Shown here in pieces: positions 56,190 through 64,000 of a stretch of 64,000 nucleotides of DNA. Made by a program: the position numbers and the translations under genes. Numbering within the stretch: position 1 is the first letter of the stretch; each line of letters starts with the position of its first letter. The notes under the pieces were generated by a model. That model saw only the letters and a program-made list of their open reading frames with translations. It was not told the DNA's origin and did not search any database. Source of the DNA: Lepturacanthus savala (lineage: Eukaryota > Chordata > Actinopteri > Scombriformes > Trichiuridae); NCBI GenBank assembly GCA_030544235.1, contig CM060463.1, positions 33,067,920 through 33,131,919 on the forward strand. The letters run 5' to 3'.

Positions 56190-57467
56190 AATATTTTAAT
56201 GAGTGTATAATTCAATAAAATAATCTGTGTATTTTTATTACCTAAGATTGGGCTGTTTTTATTGACATATATTGAGCAGATTGAAGATCTGCTCAATATA
56301 TGCAATCTTCAATACTCAAAATAAATCTCAAAAACATTGCCTTGCCTGCTCTACCTGCAGCAGCAAGGATGTTGACTGAGCTTTTGAATGTGTGCACATT
56401 TTTACACCACAACTCTCTACTTGGGTCTTGTGCAACTCTGTAATATACTAAACCACTTAAACGCATCTGAACAACAAATGTTATAGGGATAGTTTTTTTT
56501 ACTGATAGACGATCTAGTATTAGTCTTTGTTGAACAAGTGACTTTCTGCAGTGAGTCTAGTGTCTCAGTGATGCTTTGGGTAGATGGATAAACTGTTTTT
56601 AAACTGTATATCACAAAATAGATACTCACCTCATATCCACAGATTGCTGTTTTCACAACAATCAAGATATAGGCAAGTTGTTTTCCCTGCTTTCAGCCTT
56701 CATGCCAGGTAAGAACCTCCTGGTCCCACCTTCATATATAACACAGATGTGACAGTGGGATAAATCTTCTCATCTATCTCTTTTAAAGAAAGCAAATGAG
56801 CATGTGTCAAAAGGTAGTATTTTATTTGCAAAGATGCATTTTACCCAAAAGCCACAACTTAAAGAAATTTCTTGACTCTCCCTGTTTTTTTTTTTGTTTG
56901 TTTTTTTTCTCGTCATCTGCTCAATCCCTTTAACTCACTTTGAGACCATGACTCATTCATTCTTTCCAAGCACTTACTAGACCAGAAGTTTCGACACTGG
57001 TCTGAGCCAAACTTCAGAAAACTCTTTGATTGCATCAGGTCCTGTCTGGCCAGGCAAGGCTTGCATACGGTGAATCTGTCCAAGATTTGGCAAGAGTTAA
57101 ATCAGAGAGCTGTTCTGCCAATGTGAGTTCAGCTCAAGTGGGAGAAGAAGACTAAAAATTGGAAGATGCAACCCATTTTTTAACATGTAACATCAGCAGC
57201 GATTGCCAAGTCAAATTGCTCTGCTCTCCATTTTATAGTTCTGATCAGAAGGAGAAGGAGAAAATATTTTTATTAGGTGTCTAAGCTGTCTTTGGATTGT
57301 TATCTGCTGGATGTATGCCACTGCTGCTCTCTGAGTTTGACCGAGAGGCCTAGTTATAATTGTTATGGACTACAATTTTTCAAACTGTGTGAAAAAATAA
57401 CATTGCTGTAGCAGTGCTGCACCATTACAGCAGATCTCAAATCACTTCAGACTGGTAACACTTTAGA
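56190..57467. other. unique sequence with one strong hairpin
   Basis: ATATATTGAGCAGAT (56267-56281) and ATCTGCTCAATATAT (56287-56301) form a perfect 15-base stem with a 5-base loop. A TATAGGGATAGTTTTTTT at about 56481 may be a decayed miniature-element end. No gene. Confidence 0.4.
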
Positions 57468-57901
57468 TTAAAGCTGCTGTACCTTCTTCCATAGAAGCTG
57501 CAGAACCACCATCTGCTTAGAAATCAGAACACTATGTGAAACACCTTCCTTTACAAAATCATTTCATCCATAAGACCTTTACAAATTACTTGGAAATGAG
57601 CAATTGGCTGCAGTGTGTAGTTTTTTTGAGGTTGCAGATCGCACCCTCAAAACTAGAGTTCAGGGTGTGGTTCCCTAAACATGTAGGAGTTCCTACGATG
57701 GCCTCAAAACAGCATAAAAGGCCATCTCTAAAGCCATTGTTTGGTTTGTCCATTCCAGGCTACTGTGGAAACATGCAAAACAGCTGAATCTAAGTTAATA
57801 AATACTCAATAATTCTTATTTTGATTGAATTATATACTAATTAAAACATGCTTATGAATGCAATGCTAAATGCCACTAAATCTAACACACTGTACCTTTA
57901 A
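57468..57901. mobile_element. TTAA-flanked miniature transposon
   Basis: The left end is TTAAAGCTGCTGTACC and the right end, on the minus strand, is TTAAAGGTACAGTGTGTTAG. Interior blocks GGCTACTGTGGAAACATGCA and AATTAAAACATGCTTATGAA follow the order of a common fish element whose right end is CACTGTACCTTTAA. Confidence 0.6.
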
Positions 57902-59146
57902 GTATTGAATTGATATTTTTACATTTAGCATTTTAAAAGTAAATGATTTCACTCATTTTGTATGATATGGCAATTTGTTTGTTATTGCAACAATCTCATG
58001 GACAGTAGTAAACCAGCATTGATCCGATCCTACTGATAATTAACGTTTGAGTACCTAAAGCCTGATCATATTCCTCTGTGTCCCCCGCACTCTGTTGTTA
58101 TAATGAGAAATCCATGAAAGACATGACAATGAATCATACTGTTCCACTCTGTGACATGTTTCTTTGCCAGGAAGACCTTGGGCTTGTTAGTTTGTTTAGA
58201 AACGTCTCTAAAATCTAAAAACAGCCATCCTGTTTTTGGTCTCCGGAGAGTAGTTCTATGTAAGGTAGAAGCCTTATTCACAGAGCTCCATAGCTTTGTG
58301 CTACATATCAGAACCTTTTGATGTTGAACATTTCTCAAAGAATCTCAATAAAAATCTGGTGAAACACTGTGAATATACCTCCACCCATGCACAGTGGCAT
58401 TTGCATTATATGTATTTAATCTCTGCAGACTCAATCATTATCTCTGTTATTAGTCTTTAGAGCGACTCCTACACAAGCTAATAGTAATGTGGCATATCAT
58501 CCATTGCACCCATGTGGCTCACTGACATTTTTTTTATAGTTTTTGGAGAACAACAGAAATTTAATGCACAGACGGATATGACTGATCAGGCACACACAAT
58601 GTTTGCAAGTAGATAAACGCCTCGTTGGTTTGGCTCTGCACATGAGCTTACTACCTGGGCCTCGACTTTAACAGCTTAAATTATATGTACGTTAAATGTT
58701 GTGTGTTTGTGTAAGAGGGTATTACACCTTAGGGAAAGATGGGCACGCTAGTTTAAAATGCAACAATATAGAAAAATTGCTTCAATGAATTATTAATGCC
58801 GGGGTGTTGAGCAAAGCCTCTACTGTTCATTAGTGCTTCACAGCAAACAGAAAAAAGAAGACAGAAAAAAGTGTAAATTATACAAAAACTGAATAATACA
58901 TTTGCATGCCATCCAACAGCATGATTAACATGGCTGTCGGTGTCAGCATGTAACCAGATTACTAAATTATTCTTTATACTAAACCTGGATGTTGTGTGAA
59001 GAGCACCAGCTGTGAGCCTTTCAACACATATTAGAGGTAAAGTGAAGCTCATTAGCAGCATGTGTTCCAAAGAAGAGAGTATGAAGTGTCAGCTTCTTCT
59101 ACAATATGGGCGTTAACTTCTCTGCACCTTCATGTTTGATACAATC
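57902..59146. other. unique sequence, nothing recognised
   Basis: The short minus-strand frames (58066-58338, 58753-59070) have no recognisable domain. Confidence 0.4.
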
Positions 59147-59154
59147 AGTGACGT

Positions 59155-59698
59155 ACGGTGGCTGGGAACCCTCAATGCTGCAAATAAAAGAAACGCTACA
59201 AACAAAAAGAAACAGTGCTGCAAATAAAAGTAAACTCCACAACGGAAGTGAATTACCGTGGACTATTATTGGCAGTGTACCTATAGTTTTTTATGCAAGC
59301 GAAGTGGAAACTCGGTATCTGTGTTATGCCGAGTTTCCACTTTTTATCTGGATTAGCAAAATGATACATTCCTCTCCATCACAGGGAGAACAACAACCCG
59401 CCTATGCACGGAACCTCCAGTCTTCTTCAGCAATCATCCTTGCCGGCCATAATGGTCATATAGCGGCACCTACTGGAGAAACAATTATTTGCCCCCCTAA
59501 TTACTTCTGCTTTACAACACCTCCTCCTCTTTGTATTCTTCTCTCATATAAAAAACTAGAGGTGCACTGACAAAAATAGTCCCCAGTATTTCACTTCCGT
59601 TGTGGAGTTTTCAGCACTGTTTCTTTTATTTGCAGCACTGTTTCTTTTTGTCCGCAGCATTTCTTTTATTTGCAGCATTGAGGGTTCCCGGCCACCGT
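59155..59698. mobile_element. miniature transposon with long iteron-bearing inverted repeats and 8-base target duplication
   Basis: The left end ACGGTGGCTGGGAACCCTCA and the right end, on the minus strand ACGGTGGCCGGGAACCCTCA, continue as inverted repeats for well over 100 bases (through CTCCACAACGGAAGTG). Each arm holds at least three tandem units of the form GCTGCAAATAAAAGAAA (left arm 59177, 59195, 59217). AGTGACGT (59147-59154) and AGTGACGC (59699-59706) form an 8-base target duplication with one mismatch, as in hAT elements. The interior has a hairpin at 59302-59342. The 154-codon frame over the left arm is an artefact. Confidence 0.9.
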
Positions 59699-59706
59699 AG
59701 TGACGC

Positions 59707-60999
59707 TCCTCTGATCTGCCAAATATGGCTTTTGTGCAACAGTTTTCATTGTTCATGAGAATAAGCCAGTTTTGTCCCTTCCCATTTCTTTCTCCTCATT
59801 TACATTATAACTGATGTATTTATTATGAATCCATTCAAACTGTTAAACATCTGGGGAGTGTTTCCCACACACGCTGCAATCTAACTTAAGTTATAGGCAC
59901 CTGTAGAGGAGGCTATTTTTCACTGGGCTCATTCTCAAGCTCAGTTGGCTTACAATCATTAATATGATAGTGGGCTGAGTCTCTGAAAAGCTTTGAGCAG
60001 CCTTGAAGAAAATCCAATTATGATATTTGATTCCTCTCCAGAAACAGATTACCTATCTCACTAATGTCATTTTCCTTCCCATTCATGCCCTCTCTAAATG
60101 AGACGATTGAGAGACTGTGTGGGTGTTCCAAATGTGCGGCGATGATGATGCCTATCTATTCCTTAAAGGTCTATCAGATGGACAGCTCACATTATATATA
60201 AATGCTTTTCTTGAGATTCCCAGTTGCATGAGATGAACTTTATAAGGATTATTCTAACCCCTCCATATATTAAGTGAGGGCAAAAGGGGAAAGATGATTT
60301 TTATTTCCTCCCTTTGCAATGATTTTAATTCAAATGAAATGAGGGCAGACTGACATCCAGATTTTTATTTACAACTACTGGGGCCTTCGTCAGCTGTAGC
60401 AGATGGGGCAAAGTCTGTCAGTTCCATGAACTGTAGGTCTCTGTAGATAAAAAAAAAAGTAATAGAAAAATAAAAAAAAGGCTTATGGCCTTTAATTTAC
60501 CATGCCCCCCCCCCTCCCCTAAATACACCTAATATACAATGTCAGCTCTTTTAACCATTGTTATTAACTGTTTGTGGCTATAGTCTACTTCCTAGATTTC
60601 ATTATTTATTGTCTTTAAAGTGATAAATAATTCATGACATTACAAATTCCAAAGATAAACCCTGGAGGCACCACACTGATAATTAAATCCCAGATAGCTG
60701 TATGTAGTGGGATCAAATCCTGTAGCATTTGCCCATAAATATATGTATTTGATTTATTTATTTTTATTAGTTATTTATTTATTTGTGTAGCTGAATAGCT
60801 ACAGTGTTACGGTAGATACCCTTTGTGTTGAGTTGCTTCCCAGTCATACATAGGTCATGACTACTCCCTCTCAGGTCACCATTAAGGGCAGTGTATAGGG
60901 GCATCGGCAATGAAGTATTCAGACCCTGTGAGAACTCTGAAAAGTCAACTTTTTATGAGCTCAGAAAAAAACTGGTTTCAGGCTTCTGAATGTTCCAAG
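59707..60999. other. unique sequence, nothing recognised
   Basis: A C-rich tract (CCATGCCCCCCCCCCTCCCC near 60502) and short TTTATTTATT repeats near 60750 are the only notable structures. Confidence 0.4.
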
Positions 61000-61240
61000 A
61001 GGATTTATTTATATATACATACTTTATTAATCCCAAGCTGGGAAATTTGTTCTCAGCTTTTGACCCATCCCCTTAGGGAGCAGTGGGCAGCAGTGCCACA
61101 CCCAGGTATCATTGGGTCATTTAACCCCCAAAGTCCAACCACTAATACTGAGTGGCAGGGAGGAAATGGGTGCCATTTTTACAGTATTTAGTATGATCCA
61201 GTCAGGAATCTAACCCACAACCTCCCACTCTCAGTAGTCA
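61000..61240 (-). mobile_element. retro-repeat fragment (TTTATTAATCCCAAGCTGGG family)
   Basis: TTTATTAATCCCAAGCTGGG and AAATTTGTTCTCAGC are followed by AGCAGTGGGCAGCAGTGCCA and ACCCAGGTATCATTGGGT, then GAATCTAACCCACAACCTCC. This fits the fish repeat TTTATTGATCCC..GGGAAATT...GCACCCAGGGAGC...GAACCTGCAACC, read towards a tRNA-like box-B reverse complement at its right end. Confidence 0.55.
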
Positions 61241-63845
61241 GTATGATTCATTTTTCAACTCATAAAGAAACATTAATCCTTCAGTTTCACACAAACATTC
61301 AGAATCAACACATTTAGAGATACATGATTTTCACTGGACAGGAAGGATATGAAACATTTTAATCTGAAAAGTAACTAGTAATTACAGATGCCAGACAAGT
61401 GAAGTAGAAAGTACACTATTTTCCTCTGAAATGCAGTGGAGTAGAAGTATAGAGTAGAAAAGGATAATAATCACTCAAATACAGGTAAATGTACCTGTCC
61501 ACTACTAGGCCCTAGACATTCCATATTAGGGCTAGATCAGCTGATTTATCAATTCTTTGCCGAGTATAAATATAAATATTTTCTGGTTTCTCTATACAGT
61601 TATTATATTATTAGTCTTATGTGATAGTCAGGTTTTCGATGAGTTGCTGAAGTTGATATTTCAGGATGTTATCTTGGACTTTGTCTAACAGCAGTCGACA
61701 TTTCTCAACAATTATATTTTTTATAGACCAAACATTTGAGATTGAGGAAATAATTGTTATTTGCAGTGATATTTGAAGTGCTAGTTGCAACCTGCTATTG
61801 TTGAGATCATAAAAAAAACAGATACTAAACCTACAGGATATTCTACCAGTTTTCTTTCTGTCGTTTGTGTTTCCACATCTTTCCATGCGATGCTGCAGGA
61901 GATAGCATGTCATTCACTCTGTAATATCAAAGTGTAACTACAGCACCTGCACAAATATTCCTGCCAGTGTACCTACAAAGCTCTGGCAATATGGCAGGCG
62001 CATTGGCACGCAGGTGAAGTCCTTGCTGCCAACCATGAGAGCTCCACACCTGAGGCTAAGTGAGCAGCAGAACAAGCCCCAATAGAACCAGCTCAGCTTT
62101 GCTTGTACTTTTTGCTGCACTTTTGCCTTCAAACATCTAATAAAGGGGTCTTTCTTATTCCATTTGCTTATGTGCTTCACGATGTGTAAACATGAGTTTA
62201 GTGTATGCCTCCACGGTAAATGTTAGTGATGTTTCGTCTCAGGCTTCTCATTTTTAAGAGGTGCCCTTGATTCAGCAATCTTTGGCAACATGAAAAGGAG
62301 TGAGTCGTAGATCCAAGGAGAGATGCAGGCTGGTAGTCAGGTGGACAGACGGACAGATGGACAGGCTTCTTCCTTGTCTTGAATGATCAGAATCTTCATT
62401 GGCATTCTGCATCATACACGGCTGGGTAGTTAGCATGTCTCCAAGGTTAACATTTTTAATGCAAGACTGAGGGATTCAGAGAAGAGCTCCTTTGAAGTTT
62501 CTTGTTGGAGTCAGAAGGGAGGCTGTGAGGCTGTTCAAGACTGTCTGCGATATTGACATTAAAACTCAACACAGAATGATGCCAATTGAAATTTCATCGT
62601 GTTCCCTTCGGGAAGCTGTGAAGTTGGGGCATGCCAGTGTGAGATGAATAATGAAACTTCCCTTGCTTTGCTCATTTTTTATTTAATGTGGAACTCTCCT
62701 TTGTTGCTCCCTGAAGCTCCGCAGGAGCCGCAAGCACGTAATACAGGTGTAGAGTCGAAAGAAGAGATTTTTTTTTAAATATATGCATGAAATCTGGCAT
62801 GAAGGTTAAACGATTATGAATAGTCTTTTGTTGTGGATTCATGGATCACTGCTGACTTTCACTATTGTTTGTGATGACATGGAGAGTGTGTAAAGCAGGC
62901 TTTTGTAATGAGTTTGAGCTGCATTTTTACATTTTTTTTTCTTCTCAAGCATTGACAAAGATGCCTCTGGGTATAATTGAGTCACACCATTGAGTGCACA
63001 CACCCACCACCTTCCTTCACATTCAAAACAGGTCGCATGTGCTTCTCATTACTTACACTGTCAGTTTAGCCTGTAGCGATGTGGTCTCACTTGGCGTTAC
63101 CTTCATTTATCAAGAACTGCATTTGCTATGATTCACTCACTGTGTGCATCAGCTAGCCAGTCGAGGGATGACTGTTGCATCAAGATTTTAAACCGTTGCA
63201 TCTTTTCCTACAGACTTTGCGGGCGGCACTGCTGACAGATATAAATGATGTAAGGACAGATTGATCTGACCACATTCAAAAACATTAAAAGTGGGTTTTA
63301 AGTTAGAGTTCACCCATATCGGTATGCATTGATTTGGTGATTTATAGATCAAAAGTCATCTTGGTGTTTTGGATAAAACTAAACAAAATGTGATTCAAAG
63401 GTTGATGTAAACCTCCACTTTCCACAAATTTTTTAACATGAATAAATTTATTAACAAGTAAACATGGACTGTAGGTTGTAGTTTGTTTTAGCTCAATTCC
63501 ATAATTAAGTAATATTCTCATGTGGTTCGGGATCAGAGTACTACATTACATGTACACTATGTTTAAGTTTGTTCTGTTTTCTTTAACTATACAAAATGGA
63601 CAGTTGGAAACTTTATTCAACAGTTCATGTAATTCACATTACAACATAGTGTTGTTTCTACCCTAATGCAGTCCCAATGTGTAACAATGGATGTAACAAT
63701 TTCATTGTTACATCCCTTTTCTTTTAAACAAGATAAACATTATTTTTCCATTTCTCTTTTTCCATTCTTCCTTTCAAATTAAACGAAAGCAGTGTGTATA
63801 TATTTTCCACTCCTTAAATACTTTATAATCACAAATAGAAATAGC
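61241..63845. other. unique sequence; weak hAT-like relic and possible regulatory block
   Basis: GACCAAACATTTGAGATTGA then GGAAATAATTGTTATTTGCA (about 61726-61765) loosely resembles the ATTAATCGATTAATCG hAT-derived repeat. The segment 62500-62720 is repeat-free with balanced composition. No coding feature is supported. Confidence 0.3.
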
Positions 63846-64000
63846 GGAGTGACTTGGTGGCAGAGTAGTTACCCTCGTTGCCTCAAGGCAAAAAGGTCGC
63901 AGGTTCAAGTCCTTGAGCTGTGACCTTTCTGTGTGGAGTTTGTATGTCGTCTGCATGGTTTTTCTCCAGCTTCCTCCCACACAGGCTCTTTTTCAGTTAT
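63846..64000 (+). mobile_element. V-SINE, cut by the window end
   Basis: The head GGAGTGACTTGGTGGCAGAG with box-B GGTTCAAGTCC at 63902-63912, core TTTCTGTGTGGAGTTTGTAT and CAGCTTCCTCCCACA are present. The remainder either lies beyond 64000 or is lost after CACACAGGCTC. Confidence 0.85.

Noticed and set aside
59106..59570. 154-codon plus-strand frame, the longest in the window
   Set aside because: It lies across the inverted-repeat element and its repeated Asn/Lys-rich start comes from the iterons.

Overview
The window looks like non-coding nuclear DNA from a ray-finned (teleost) fish. The evidence is the mix of mobile elements: V-SINE-type tRNA-derived SINEs with a TTTCTGTGTGGAGTTTGC core, L2-like LINE 3' ends, Tc1-like and hAT-like transposon remnants, many short TTAA-flanked non-autonomous elements, and long (TA)n and (CA)n arrays. 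The DNA is A/T-rich. The open frames are short and scattered on both strands, and none adds up to a convincing multi-exon gene. The species cannot be named from sequence alone. Family assignments were made by eye from remembered consensus sequences, without alignment.

Layout. 1-3.5 kb: a degenerate pyrimidine-rich tandem repeat split by a short inverted-repeat element, a (CT)n tract, a hAT-like relic and a small SINE. 3.5-8.6 kb: mostly unique sequence with a 38-base T run. 8.6-15.9 kb: retroelement tails, two abutting miniature transposons, a possible membrane-protein terminal exon (13.9 kb), a (CA)n array and a broken Tc1-like transposase. 18.8-25.4 kb: a LINE 3' end, two inverted copies of one miniature element, an ACTATAAGTCGC-type element ending in a nearly perfect 67-base-arm palindrome beside 112 bases of (TA)n, and a full-length V-SINE. 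26-34 kb: two L2-like relics of one family, a third LINE reverse-transcriptase end carrying a SINE, and Tc1 and hAT ends. 35.8-45.5 kb: microsatellites, a palindrome cluster, two hAT transposase relics and several short elements. 46.5-54.1 kb: a LINE tail, V-SINEs, a Tc1 fragment, a possible exon (50.9-51.1 kb) and a nested stack of elements. 55.8-64 kb: an element with AATAT target duplications, an element with long inverted ends containing repeated motifs (59.2-59.7 kb), and a V-SINE cut by the window edge.

How the parts relate. No operon, pathway or multi-gene system is visible. The window is best read as intergenic sequence or a very large intron shaped by successive transposon insertions. 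All autonomous elements are broken: the LINEs keep only the C-terminal reverse-transcriptase end, the Tc1 copies lack part of the catalytic domain, and the hAT copies keep only short coding stretches. Two short minus-strand open segments (13899-14123 and 50896-51076) are the only candidates for host coding sequence, and both are weak. Several unique blocks look like conserved non-coding elements, but only cross-species alignment could show that.
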